Positions 1-12,637 are shown, counted from the first letter of the stretch. The stretch: DNA of 64,000 nucleotides from Chrysomallon squamiferum (GCA_012295275.1 CM022675.1:3504291-3568290); one strand, 5' to 3'. A program made the numbers and translations. The notes: generated by a model not told the origin, from the letters alone.

Positions 1-414
1 AACGTGACAGACAAATAGTTTGGTTTGACAGTTTTAACAGTGAGTTATTGTAAAACTGATTCACTCTTAAATCAAAATCTTTTGTTGATTTTTATTTATG
101 TTTTCCTTTTCCAGGCTTTCATTGATTTTACTCAGTCTGATTTGATTTACTGTTTTTATTTAGTTTTTATTTTCCTATTTCTGTTATTGTTGTTGTTGTT
201 GTTGTAACTTAAGTATTCTCGGGAACTCAATGAATACTATTTTCAGTTCTTTAATAAAAAGAAAGATAATTTCATTTCAGATGAAACACTGAAAATAAAC
301 ACTACACAAAATGGCTGTGTGCTGTTAACAAAATTTTCAAACAGCAGTATTATATTTTCAATTCAAAAGTGCAGTGATGTCCAATCTGCCATTTGTACTA
401 ATAGTAAGTACTAT

Positions 415-453
<39 letters not shown>

Positions 454-3400
454 TTCATTTGTTTGTTTGTTTGTTTGTTTATTTAATGTAATCATACACA
501 GACATTTCTGAAGTATTGTAATCACTACTAAAACCAAATTTTCAATGAATATCATAAATAATATAAACAATTCATCTGGATTCACTTGTTAGTGCTAACC
601 ACTCAGTCTATGAAAATCTGAACCTATAACCCACTTTTGTTTATCTGAACAAACTGATTAACTTTTTATCATCACCTACTCGAGAACTTTATTATATTAT
701 TGTATATATATTTTTTACAGAATTAAAAATAAACGGAAACTGTTAGTAATAGTAAAAGGAATCCTCTGAAGCACTGGGTGACACAAGCAATAACCCATTG
801 GGCACTAACATTTATACATTTTTAATAGCAATCCCTAATAACAGTATGGTCAGTGTATGATAGTAAATTAACATTGAAAATTATTTAAATATTGTATTTT
901 ATATTATTACAGATTCGAGTTTTCCAACCTCTAACCTTCCAAGCAGTGAAACATATAAAACAAGTCCAGGTATTAAAAACAATGTATTTTTAATCTTTGG
1001 ATACTTTTATATTAAGAAACTTTATATTAAGAAATATAATTAAAAATATATGAAAATAGATGGATATATATCAGTTACGAAAAAGCTGGGTTCATTCTGC
1101 TAGAAATATATAGATATGTTGATAATATGGCAAATTTTAATGATGTCCAAAAATGTTTCCACATCAAAAGATTTTTTTTTTTTTTTCAGAAAATTCAGAG
1201 CTTTGATAACCTAACAGATAAACTAAGAAATCTGTTTGGAAAATGTATGTCATATTTCTTAATACGTAGTTAAACATTTGACTTTATTTCATTCAAATTT
1301 GTTAGTTCCAAGTTCCTCTGAAAGAACAACTTCAAAAGACGACCAAACAGATCACAAGTCAACTGCGTCAGAGAAGTCTGAAAAGGAGACAACTCCATTC
1401 ACTTTTGTAACAAGTAAAATAATTATTTCCCTTCCTAAATACTTAATGTTTTTAAAATTCATAATTGATATTTATAATTAAAGCACTGTTAGTGTAATTT
1501 CACAAACACACAGATAAATAACTTTTGAAATCTCAGAAACAGAAAAATAAATGAAATACAGCAATATTTTTAGAATAATGTGTACACTGCTATATTTTCA
1601 TAGAGAAACTATGGTTCTTTTATGTGCTCCTTCTAACAGACAGAAGTGTATTCACATTTATACTAAGTAATTTATAAAGCACTGGATGAAACAAGCAATA
1701 ACCCATACTGCACTGAAGAAGGTAAAGTCTAACTGTTGTGATGGTAAACTTATGTTGACATTTATTTAAATATTGTGTATATAATTATTTATAAAAATGT
1801 AGTTACATATTTTATATATTACTGATTCGAATTTTGGAACATCTAACCTTCCAAGTGCAGGTGTTAATACTAATGTATTTTTAATCTTTGGATAACTTAG
1901 TATTAAGAAACTTATAAAAATGGATCGACAGATCATTAGATAGACATACATACATATAGACATATAGAAATTATATATACAAACACAGACCTTTTTTTAT
2001 TTTTTTTTTTATTTTTTTATTGTTTTTTTTTTTTTTTTTACAATCTCTAAAGCAATTATAATCTATTGGGTTCATTTTGATGATAAAATGGCATATTGGA
2101 GTAAAAAGCCTGAAATATTTCCAAATAAAAGGTTTTATTTTTCACTCGGAAAAGCGCAGACCGTACATAACCTAATGGATAAATGAAGAAATCTGCTTTT
2201 GATTATATTCAGATCAAGATCTGTTCAGAAAATGTACGTCATTTTTCTTAAAACTTTGTTAAAACATTTGACTTAATCTCATTCACATTTGTTAGTTCCT
2301 AGTTCCTCTGAAATAACAACTTCAAGAGAAGACAAAACAGATCACAAGTCAACTGCATCAGAGAAGTCTGAAAGGGAGACAACTCCATTCACTTCCATAC
2401 CACGTAAAATAGTTATTTCCCTTCACAAATACTTTAATAATTTATTTAAATTCATAACTGATGTTTATGATTAAATCATTGTTAGTGTAATTTAACAAAC
2501 ACACAAATAAATAACTTTTGAAACAACAAACAAAAAATTAAGTGAAATAGAATTCTAACAAAACAATAAAATATTATATTATTTTTATTATTATATTGAA
2601 ATTAATAATAGCAAAACTGTAGAAGTTGTTTTATTACTATAGTTCTTGTATGTGTAGTAGTAGTTGCTATTGTTGTTATAGTACTGCTAGAAAAAGAAAT
2701 TCTATGAACTTTCTTGTTTTTATTATGATGTTAATAGTGCTGTCACTATTTTTGTTCTTATTATTAACATTATTTTTATCATTGACAGTATCATCATTAT
2801 CATTTTTCTTAACATTTTTATCATCATCATCATTATAATGATCATTTTTACTACTACTAATATTTTTTCTTGTTATTGTTACTTCAATGTTATTTTTAAT
2901 GTTATCATTATTGTTGTTGTTGTTGTTATTGTTGTTGTTGTTGCAGTTACTGCAGTTACAAAATCTCAGATTCTTAATAAAAATGAAAAAGGTCAAATAG
3001 GTAAGCTAAAAACAATGTTTACCTAAAACTAACATGTGCATTTAAGTTATTAATATTTATTTACTTTAATGAATATACATTCATAAAAACTGATTAGCAA
3101 CAAAATACAATAAAATTTAAAAATCCAAGCTGTAAAATTGAACTCTAATACTAAATTAACAAAACTAAATTAATGTAATTATACTGTTAGGAATAAAACA
3201 GTCAGTAGACTAGGTGTAATTATTGACATTCTGTCAACAAATCAATTTATTTATATTTTCATTTACAAATGTTTATTTATTTATGTAGGTGTTGCTGTGG
3301 GTGTTTCTGTTACTCTAATTCTACTCGTAGCTGGAGCTCTTGTTGTGACTGTTTGGATGAAAAGGTAAACAGTTCTATTTTGTACTTTTCAAGCTTATTA

Positions 3401-4517
3401 AAAATTTTTTTTTTAATTTTCTTTAATTTTTTTTTTTTTTTGTTGTTCAACTTTAACTGTTTCTACATGAAATACATTTTGTTTATTTGTTTGTTGTATT
3501 TATTTATTTATTATTTATTTATTTATGTTTTTGTTTTTGTTGATTTCTTTAGTTTGTTATATTTGCTTACTTATTTATTACATTTTTATTTGTTTATTTT
3601 TTTGTTTCTTTATTTATTTCCTATTTGACTGTTTCCACGTGAAATACATTTTGTTTGTTTGTTATATTTATTTATTTATTTTGTTTGTTTGTTATGTTTG
3701 CTTATCTCTTCATTTGTTTGTTTGTTTGTTTGATTTTTGTATATATCTGTTTATTTATTTGCTTACTTATTTATTAAATGTTCGTCATTATTTTTGTTTG
3801 TTAATCATTTGTTTGTTTATTTGTTTTATTATTATTCCTTTTGGGGGTTATTTTGTTTGTTTTTATAGATCACATAAATTTTGTTTCAAGATTAAACCAG
3901 AAAGCAGCATGACTAGACGAATGAGATCTGTGAATCATCAAAACTTGTCACATTACGATGAGATCAAACCAGACACTGATTCACATTACGAGTTTGCAAC
4001 TCTAACAGATGTTACCATGGCAACCAAGCCAAACTCCAGTGACTACGAACTGGCAACTGATTTCAATGCAGCGAATGTTCAAACAAATAACAGCTACAAC
4101 AACGACACTGATGATGACTACAACATCCTAAATGACAACAATGAAGTTAAATCAAGTTCTGATGTCTACAGTCAGGTAAACAAAAAGATGAAGAAGAACA
4201 AAACATCTGGGCCACACATCGTTGACAATCAGACTAGCAACTACAACCACACCGACAGCAGCGTTGAAGGTGATTATGATACAACTGAATCAAAACCAAA
4301 GTCTATGTCTGCTCATGACAAAACATACAACCACATCAGAGACGTCATGGAAGGTGATTATGATACAACAACACCAAAGACGAGATTTTCTCATGATGAC
4401 ACATACAACCACATCGCTGCTGTGACTGAAGATGACTAAAACATCGCTGACATGGATTTGAGAAATGCTGACTACACCAGTGATGATTACAGCCATCTTG
4501 ATTCCATGAGGGGCTGA
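1..4517 (+). CDS. R1: receptor with CTLD2, long Tyr-rich tail (3' part)
   Basis: This is the 3' part of a receptor gene that begins left of the window. Exons inferred from splice sites and homology to R5 are 1-39 (end of CTLD2 first exon, RDRQIVWFDSFN), 281-403 (CTLD2 second half, NGC..KC..AIC), 913-969, 1306-1413 and 2296-2403 (Ser/Thr stalk), 2947-3000 (stalk), 3289-3364 (transmembrane, ending WMKR) and 3869 onward (tail). Phases join correctly throughout. The frame stops at TAA 4437-4439. In R5 and R7 this codon is TAC (Tyr) and the tail runs about 25 residues further, matching bases up to TGA at 4515-4517. The tail therefore seems shortened by one nonsense change, losing the last Tyr modules. 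The protein is probably a cell-surface lectin-like receptor signalling through phosphotyrosine. Ligand and function are unknown. Confidence 0.72.
1306..1413 (+). other. R1 Ser/Thr-rich stalk exon, copy 1
   Basis: This phase 1-1 exon encodes VPSSSERTTSKDDQTDHK and then a Ser/Thr/Glu-rich stretch. It has a good acceptor (TTGTTAG) and donor (GTAAAA). A second, closely similar copy lies at 2296-2403, so the stalk is longer in R1 than in R5 or R7. It probably forms an O-glycosylated spacer between CTLD2 and the membrane. Confidence 0.7.
1825..1860 (+). pseudogene. R1 dead stalk exon (acceptor AG lost)
   Basis: This is a copy of the short stalk exon seen at 913-969 and, in R7, at 52698-52733. The acceptor reads TTACTG instead of TTACAG, so it should not be spliced in. 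Together with the second Ser/Thr exon at 2296 it shows that a two-exon block of roughly 0.95 kb was duplicated within R1 and that one of the two copied exons later died. Confidence 0.6.
2296..2403 (+). other. R1 Ser/Thr-rich stalk exon, copy 2
   Basis: This is a duplicate of the 1306-1413 exon with the same length (108 bp) and the same phases. It encodes VPSSSEITTSREDKTDHK and continues as a Ser/Thr-rich stalk. It is closer to the single R7 exon at 53172-53279 than copy 1 is. Confidence 0.65.
3289..3364 (+). other. R1 transmembrane exon
   Basis: This 76 bp exon enters in phase 1 and leaves in phase 2. It encodes a 20-plus residue uninterrupted hydrophobic helix (GVAVGVSVTLILLVAGALVV) ending in the stop-transfer WMKR. 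The same exon, nearly identical, is found in R4, R5 and R7. No charged residue lies inside the helix, so nothing suggests pairing with an ITAM adaptor. Confidence 0.75.
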
Positions 4518-4541
4518 TTATGTTCCCACAACATTCTTAAC

Positions 4542-4547
4542 AATAAA
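4542..4547 (+). terminator. R1 polyadenylation signal AATAAA
   Basis: An AATAAA lies about 25 bases after the ancestral stop codon (4515-4517) and about 100 bases after the premature one. This is inferred from position only. Confidence 0.4.
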
Positions 4548-4559
4548 ATCTAATTTGTA

Positions 4560-6362
4560 AATTTTTTGTAGATAAGAACTTAAGACAATTACATTAACTA
4601 ACTAGATAATGATGTGAAAGGTCAAATACAATTTATTATTATTATATTCTTTCTATTTTTTTTTTTTTTTTTATTTTATTTTTTTTTTTTTTATTTTTTT
4701 TTATATTTTTTTTTTTTTTTTTTTTTTATAATATACACTTTAAATTTGTTCTCTTTATTAACAAAGGTAGAAGTCTGATTATAAACATCTCCCAAGAAAA
4801 TTTTTATTATTTAAAAATGAAAATAAAACACGACTACACAAAAACAAAAATTAAATAAATCTTATTATTATCCTGCATGTAGATAGAGCTGGTATGTAAC
4901 TCGTACAAAATCATTCTTGTTTATATCAAATTTGCTCGCATTCTCATATAAACATGAGCCAAGTTAATACAATCATTTGAAAATATAAAACGTAGCCAGT
5001 ATATCTCTGATTGATTTGTAACTAATTTATGTTGTGAATTTATACCCTTTTATAACACAATAACAATATTGTTAAACAGAAAGTTAATACAATTAACGAA
5101 CCACTAAGAATCAGAGCAGTCTAATACCAAATATTTTTATTTTTAAATAAGATCAATAGAAAATGATTATCTAATGACAGTCTGACAAAATACATCACTG
5201 TCAGAACTGTGTAATGTTTCTAACTTTTGACAATCACTTTTAACTCAATCCATTAACTGTTCTGTGAATTTTATTTTAATTTGATACACTTTGATAATTT
5301 CAGTATCAAACATCTGAAAACAAATAAAAAGTTGTGTGTTTTAGACCAAACTGATTCTAAGTCTTTCTTTTTATATTGTTGCATTAATTAAATGATTATA
5401 TATTTTATATAACAAATAAAATATTATTTCAAATTTTTTTTTTTATCCTTTTATCATTTCTGAGTTTGGTTTTGTTGTATTCTTTTTTAATAACAGTCCT
5501 TTGAATATTAATGTTCTAAAATTGATATACCATGATATATTTTACATTAAATTTACTAAAATAACACACAAAATTATTTCATATTAAACTTGCTGAAATT
5601 CCGTAGCATAATCTATTATATATTATGACTGCAGAAATATATGGAATATTTGCAAATATTAAAAATATTTGGTTACAGAATTATTGCAGAAATAAATAGA
5701 ACTATTATCAGGAATCACTAATTTATCTATTTATTTATTATTATTATTATTATTATTTCATTGTATTTTTATTTGTATTTCACTTAATTTTTTGTATTAT
5801 TTCTTATTTTTTAAGGAAACCACAATCAGTACCTTTGTACTTTTACAGAAATTCAGGCTTGTAAAATTCACGCTAAGCGTGGAATTAAAACAATGACTAT
5901 ACTATACAAACTGAGCCTCCAACCGTACGTTATCGTTTAGGTTACTACAAAGACTGAGCCTATACGATTTTTAATTAAAATAAATAAGAAATATTCAGAT
6001 ACTATAAAGACTGAGCCTGCGTTAAACAATGTGGATATTCTAATAGTGACCTAAATTTTTTAAATTTATTATTTATTTATTTATTTATTTATTTTTTTAT
6101 TACCTTAAATGCAAACAGACATAAAGAATTACAGACACTAATTATTAGTTTTCTTTTCTGTGTAACATATCTTTTCTAAAAATAACAGTGACTTTTTTAA
6201 AACCACTAAAATATATTTGTATGAATTGAAACTGTAAACTAAAAAGAGATCAGACTTATATTAAAAATACATTTTATAAAAATTTACTGAGAAACACCCA
6301 AACTACAACTATGTTACTAGACAACGAAATTGTTCAAAGTGATTGTTTTTTTTTTTTTTTTT

Positions 6363-6401
<39 letters not shown>

Positions 6402-6790
6402 TTTGTTATTTATTATTATTTTATTGAATAAAAAGACTAAATAATTTTACACTGTTTAAAATTTTTACTTTATTGATTTTCACCTCTGCCTTTGATAATA
6501 AATAAATTACAACAGTAAAATAAAACTGCTATAAAATATTTGAATTCCGCCATTTTCCCATTTTCTGATTATAATACTGTAACATAAACTGTGGATTGTG
6601 ACCATGTTTCTATTTAAAACAAGTAAACGACTGCAGTGCACTGCTTTATGTTAAATTGATTAATCTGTGTTTTAAGAAATTGCTAAATAAGCTATTTAAA
6701 AAAGTGTAAAAACTAAAATATTTGTGCAGACTATGCAGTACACGTTTAAAAGTTTTATTTTAACTAGCAGATCAAGCATTTAACTCCGTG
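4560..6790. other. Intergenic region between convergent R1 and R2
   Basis: I see no gene. The stretch is AT-rich with poly-T runs (4650-4730), a (TTTA)n run near 6070 and a (CA)n tract at 6364-6401. Several blocks recur at 43.2-46.3 kb and 56.4-57.1 kb, for example the one starting GATAAGAACTTAAGACA near 4572 and 43263. The whole intergenic unit was therefore duplicated with the flanking genes. Confidence 0.6.
6364..6401. repeat. (CA)n microsatellite
   Basis: About 19 units of CA follow a poly-T run. Confidence 0.9.
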
Positions 6791-6794
6791 AAAG

Positions 6795-6800
6795 TTTATT
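6795..6800 (-). terminator. R2 polyadenylation signal AATAAA (minus strand)
   Basis: TTTATT on the plus strand lies five bases beyond the R2 stop. The same placement is seen after the R3 stop (24680-24685) and the R8 stop (57344-57349), so it is conserved across the short-tail class. Confidence 0.5.
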
Positions 6801-6804
6801 TGTT

Positions 6805-6904
6805 TTACTTTTCACCGTTCGAGCGCATTACGCTATAAACATGTTCTGTTTCACTTGGAACTTTCATGTACTCATTTTGAGAACTTTGAGCCATGTTGAG
6901 TCAC
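6805..6904 (-). other. R2 tail exon, internally deleted
   Basis: The exon is 100 bp, against 223 bp in R3 and R8. Only the distal part remains (NEYMKV, EHVYSVM, stop). The ITIM-like tyrosine segment is gone, and the codon after the acceptor junction is TGA in the frame of the remaining tail. YMNM/YMNV is changed to YMKV, which removes the asparagine needed for Grb2-type SH2 binding. Confidence 0.65.
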
Positions 6905-7285
6905 CTGCAATAAGAAAAAACAAAACTGCCTGTCGTGTAGAAAACAAAATATTAAATTTTTATCAAAATTATTTAAAAATAAATTAAAATAACCATGAAT
7001 TAAGCAAAATATTTCCTGGATATATGAAATAATCATAACGAACGAAAACATTATTACATAAATATAAAAATATAACTAAAACCATGTTTTCTACCAAGAA
7101 AGGTAACTCTATTTACCTTTTAAGCTAAACAACAGCGACGACTGCGCATGTCACTAAAACCGTAAGGACTGTTACAGAAACACGAACAGCGACGTCTGCA
7201 AAAAAATGTAAATGTGAACAAAGAAACAACTAAATGAGTAATAGCCTATCAAATAAACAAACAACTTTGTTTAAGATTCACGTAC

Positions 7286-7423
7286 CTGTCTGTGTTGTGA
7301 TGACGTCAGTGCTTGTCTGTGTTCTGATGACGTCAGTGCTTGTCTGTGTTCTGATGACGTCAGTGCTTGTCTGTGTTCTGATGACGTCAGTGCTTGTCTG
7401 TGTGGAAGTCTGAACACTGAAAT
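7286..7423 (-). repeat. R2 stalk exon with 4 x 27-bp tandem repeat
   Basis: This stalk exon corresponds to the 51 bp exons at 23091-23141 (R3) and 58999-59049 (R8) but is expanded to 138 bp by a 27 bp unit encoding TSTDVIRTQ, present four times with almost no divergence. The frame stays open and phase 1-1. Each unit contains the palindrome TGACGTCA (7301, 7328, 7355, 7382). Confidence 0.8.
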
Positions 7424-8133
7424 CTGTGAAATATTTAAATTTAGTTACACATCAACCTCATTTAAACAATCAACTACAACATTCCTTTAATCTATAGAAT
7501 TACGTTCATAAGTCAACCATATTTAAATATCCAGCAAGACTCTGATATGTATGACTCTTGATTAATCTATCAAATGATACGTATCTATGGATACGTCAAT
7601 CATATTTAAATAATCAACAAACATGAACATTTCAATACTCTATCAATATATAAAGTTATCGTCAAAAGTCAACCATATTAAAATAGTCGACCAAGGTTAA
7701 TGATACAAAACTCAATCTCTCTAAAGATTCACAAATACATCAACCATATTTATGTTGTCAGCCAGGAATATAGCATTCGTTCTGAACAGAAAATGTTTCT
7801 AATGCAGACGCTTTGTCTTATTTTGAAATTGTGATTTCAGAACAGTTTAAAACTAGGAAATGTAACTGAAATAAAGTAATTAATTTTATTAACGTATCTG
7901 AACATAAATATAACTCAAAGCCGATTTCTTATTTTATCCCTAATGAGACACAATCACTCTGTTTTTACTAGGGTGGGAGTGAACGATCTCGAAATATTTG
8001 AACCGTATGGATCTAAAACTGCATACGTGTTTTACAAAGAAATTGGTAAAGTCTTAATTTAAGTATGATTCGCAAGTACTAAGAATGAAAACTCTCTAGC
8101 TGTATATCTGTGTCCATAATCTCTGTCTTTCTT

Positions 8134-8138
<5 letters not shown>

Positions 8139-8184
<46 letters not shown>
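8139..8184. repeat. (CA)n microsatellite
   Basis: About 23 units of CA lie in an R2 intron. Confidence 0.9.
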
Positions 8185-8187
<3 letters not shown>

Positions 8188-9707
8188 GCACTTATCTATT
8201 TGTCTGACCTTCTGCCTGTCTGTCTGTCTGTCTAACGATCTAAAGATTACAAATACAGTGTTACTAATAGTTGAGCTTGTTCTGTAATTTTCACGACTTG
8301 CAAAATTCGATTATGTGATATACAGAATGTTTTATTAGCTTTTCTATATTATTATTACAACAACATTTAAAATCAGGCAACATAAATTCTCTTCCATTCT
8401 TTGATCATTTTGCCAACAATTGCCATTACTTTTATCACTATGAGTTCTAGACTACTCTGTGGGCAAGTTAGGTTGTTTTTTGTTTCATTCACTGCTTCGT
8501 GACTTGGTTATCAAAGACCTTGGAAATTTCTTTCGTATCTATGAGAAGAAGCAAACCCCCCCAAAAAAAACAACAACAAAACAACAAGACTTTAATTCTA
8601 GACTAATACGTTTGAAGACTGCTTATATATATATATAAATAATTCAAGAAATCGCTATAATAATAATAACAATAATAAAAACTAAACAAACAAACAAACA
8701 AATAAATAAATAATACTTACTACTAATACAAATGGCGGAGTGGAGTTCACTACAGTCACTAATGGAAAACGAAGTTTTGCCGTTTGAAAATTTCTCCAGC
8801 AAAACACAGCCATTTCCTGTGCTGCTTATATTCAGTGTTTCATCTGAAATTCAAAATATCTTTTTGTTTAATTAGTCAAATGAAAAGAATATTATTTAAA
8901 TTCCCTAGAATAAGTAAGTAAATACACACATTTGTGATGATGATAATGATTATGATGATGATGATGATGATAATAAAAATAATAATAATAGTAAGAAGAA
9001 GAAGAAGAAGAATCGAAACCTTAATCATCTGAACGAAGAATCAAAATAGAATAAATGAAAACAAAGAAAGACTGGAAAAGGAAAAGATAACTAAAAATTA
9101 GAAAACGTTTTTGATTTAAGAGTTAATCAGTTTTACAATAACTCACTGTGAAAACCGTCAAACCAAACTATTTGTCTGTCACGTTTTAGTCCGATCCAGT
9201 ACTGTACTCCATCAGACATATTTGGTCTAATTAATTTAGTTTTAAATATATTTATCTTGGTTAACGAGCAGTTAGAGTTTGCTGAAAACCAGCTGTGAGT
9301 CATATTGTGATGGTGACACGAGGGGCTGCTGTAATCTTCACCACCTGTAATAAACAAACAACCAATGACGACAAAAACAAATCAAAATTACAAATAAACA
9401 AAATTAATAATAATAAAATTAATAAACTGGAAGACACAGTATTCCAAAAGCACCATTCATCAGAATATTTTAGAATTTTGAAGTCTAAGATATACGTGTC
9501 ATTATACAATATTCTTTTTCTTCAAAGACTGTTCCCATTAAAGTCAGCCTAGAATGATGAAGATGATGATTGTGGTGATGATAACGATGATTACGATGTA
9601 ATAATATCAAAGAGGAATATTAAAGAACATTGAAGACGGAAAAAAAGCATGTTAAATCGTTATAAAAACATTCAAGACGCAAGAAAAAAAGATCATTATA
9701 AATCTTT

Positions 9708-9711
<4 letters not shown>

Positions 9712-9757
<46 letters not shown>
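9712..9757. repeat. (AG)n microsatellite
   Basis: A run of AG lies in the R2 intron between the CTLD1 second-half exon and the CTLD2 first exon. Confidence 0.9.
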
Positions 9758-9758
<1 letters not shown>

Positions 9759-10293
9759 GTTTAGTCAACGACAGAAATTAACCTTTCTTCTTTAGTGATT
9801 AAAAAAAGAAATAAAGTATTTTTCGTCTTCTTTTGAAACGTTTGGTGCCCCACAATCGTAGGCCTCTTTCTTATGCTAAAAATAAATTTTCATTTTCAGA
9901 CCTGTTGCCTATTTTTATGGTTAAATGTTTATGATATTCTGGATTCAGTATAAGGACATTTTCAATAGCTTACAGCAGTCACAAAGACTCTGTCCTAATT
10001 GTATAACAGAAATATTCACTCACAGTCACAAATGAATCCTTTGTGAGAGTTACAATTCTCCTCTGACTTCACGTAAATGTGTACATCTTCTTCAATGTAG
10101 CCACAAACACCATCAATGTCCAGAGGCCATTTAACATATTTAATAATCAGATCTGTAAATAAAAAAATAAAATAGAATAAATAAATAAATAAATAAATAA
10201 AGTGAAATTAAATAAAATAATAATTTTTTGGACAAAATGATCGTAAATACATTTTAGTTTTCTTTGTTTCTTTGTTTTATTGATTTTGTTTTG

Positions 10294-10297
<4 letters not shown>

Positions 10298-10370
<73 letters not shown>
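10298..10370. repeat. (ATT)n microsatellite
   Basis: About 24 ATT units are followed by further T-rich sequence. The matching intron of other copies holds different simple repeats. Confidence 0.9.
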
Positions 10371-10374
<4 letters not shown>

Positions 10375-10603
10375 TTTACTTTGTTTTATTTTATTTTATT
10401 CTGTTTATTTTTTTGTTTTTTTTCCTAATTATCAAGTATAACGCTGAACTAACAAACTTGTTTAGTGGTAAATTTCGTTTACATTTCTACGATCGAAATT
10501 ATATAAAGAATAAAAATGCAACAAATTTTATAGTTTATTTACATATACATCAATAGTTCCTGTTCAAACCTTAATGTGGCACTTATTATTTTACTTTAAA
10601 AAA

Positions 10604-10642
<39 letters not shown>

Positions 10643-10707
10643 TAATAATAATAAAATGTTAAACGTAAAATTTAAAAAGACTTAAATAAAAATTAAAAAA
10701 AAAAAAA

Positions 10708-10750
<43 letters not shown>

Positions 10751-11083
10751 AAATATCAAGATGAATCTAAAAAGTCTAGAGACGCAAACAAAATTTTACT
10801 TGTGTCATAAAGACTCATTGTGTCTTCAGTCCCACAGTTTTCATTGGAGTTTCCCTGACAACGCGTTTTATTTTGTCTTTGAAGACTTCTACGTGGAACG
10901 TTATAGCAGCCAATTTCTGGTAAACAATAACAGTTCTCTCCCTTTAAAAGAGACGTTAAAAAAATATTAAATATCTCACGTGTGAAAATAGAAACCACAT
11001 TTATATCAAGTTTAAATGAAACTATTTCCTATATTTCAATCAGGATATATATATATGTCACAAACGAATCTATATATTTATAT

Positions 11084-11125
<42 letters not shown>

Positions 11126-12008
11126 TAATAATAATATATATGTGTGTGAGGATGTGTGTGAGGGGTAGGGGGTGAGTGTGTATTTAATTTATGTTACTAA
11201 CCTGCAAACCAACACATAGTACATCATGTGCATAAGTTTTGTTTTTTCTACATTCAAAATAACATCGGCTTGCCTGGTTGTCATATTTGATTTGATAAAA
11301 CTCTACAGATTGTGGATTTCTTAAATTCTCCAACGTAACGAAACAGTGGTGTGTTATCCGCTGTAAACCAAACTTGAGTTATTTAATATAATCCATTTTG
11401 AAAAGTTAAACTAAAAGAAATAGTAACATTTATAGATGTATGTGCATTTCTTTTCTTCAGTTAGCTCTATTTATTGCTAAATTCTGTCTATCAAAAAGAA
11501 TGTTATAAATCAAAATTAATATAATGTTAACACGACTGAAAATTCACAGTAGTCATAATTTTGGATCTGAGTATTCCTTTAGATTTTGTGATTGTAACTA
11601 AATAAGTTATCTAAAAATAAATATTTACTTCACCTGTCCACATCCATGAACTGTAAACTGAACTTTAGCTCCAATCCAGTAAGATCCAGCTAGGACATCG
11701 CTCAGTGACGTAATATCTGACGTATTGTACAGTTGTTCTGGTCTAATAAAATGTATTTCACTTGTTCTTATAGTTTTTGTGTAACAATACCTGTAAAAAA
11801 ACAATAAATTAACGTTATCAAACAACCATTAATAAATATATTGATATATTTAATAAATATGCAGTTTAAAGGAAACATTAATACATATTTAATATAACTG
11901 GATAATAAAAACAATATATATAACTTTTATAAAACAACCATTAATTTCTCACAGTAGCTGTAATAAAAAAAACAATATATTTACTTAAAAACAAACATTA
12001 ATGAACTG

Positions 12009-12150
12009 TACTGAACTTTGTAATAAAACTCAGTAAGATCCTGCTGTGACGTCACTCATTAACGTAATATCTGACGTATTGTACAAAACTTATATATACA
12101 TATGATGACATGTATTAAAACGCTGTATTCCATCTGACGTTACTAATGGC
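12009..12150 (-). pseudogene. Decayed second copy of the CTLD1 first-half exon in R2
   Basis: On the minus strand this matches parts of the CTLD1 first-half exon (the stretches for GTACAATACGTCAGATATTACG and the downstream ACTGAG..GTCACAGC region are recognisable), but it is broken by insertions and substitutions with no open frame. It lies between the R2 signal exon and the better preserved copy at 11634-11790, so this exon was once duplicated in R2. Confidence 0.55.
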
Positions 12151-12194
12151 ATTTAGTTAGCTATAAAAAAAATGTTTTTTAAATTAATACAATC

Positions 12195-12229
<35 letters not shown>

Positions 12230-12637
12230 TTAGTAAATATATATCTATCTATTTATCTAATATATATATATCTGTACATCTGTATGTATATATGTGTATA
12301 ATATTTGTTTCATAAAGAAAATAATCTGACGACTTTATGTTTGCTGATATAATTGCGTATAAATTAGAAAATAGAATATAAAAGGTAAATATTTTACCAG
12401 ACGCAGAGAACAGCTGATAGAAAACTGCGCAAACGTTTATAAGAAGCAGACGACTTGTACCCCATCGATCAGCCATGACACCCTGTTTTCTGTACAAGTA
12501 AGTAAAACATCGATCTATTTTAGAATATCTGTTAATCAAACGATTAATTTTGTAAAACGATATAGCAACTTGAAAAACTCTTGTTACACGCAAAAATAGT
12601 TATACGTAAATGATTAATAATAAAATATTTTAATTAC

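Larger units (their letters stand above)
6805..12476 (-). pseudogene. R2: short-tail receptor, decayed
   Basis: This is a full-span member of the family on the minus strand with several disabling changes. Exons inferred: 12398-12476 signal peptide (intact, MADRWGTSRLLL); 11634-11790 CTLD1 first half, with a 2-base insertion after KVQ and a diverged 5' half; 11202-11360 WSC first half, with a 1-base insertion; 10800-10941 WSC second half (open, GENCYC and NENCGTE); 10024-10152 CTLD1 second half (open, CGYIEE, GFICD); 9147-9344 and 8721-8843 CTLD2 (open, YWIGLKRDRQIVWFD and NGCVLL); 7286-7423 repeat-expanded stalk; 7117-7195 transmembrane, with in-frame TAG at 7125-7127; 6805-6904 tail, internally deleted. 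A membrane receptor is not expected from it, although a secreted form might be made. Confidence 0.75.
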
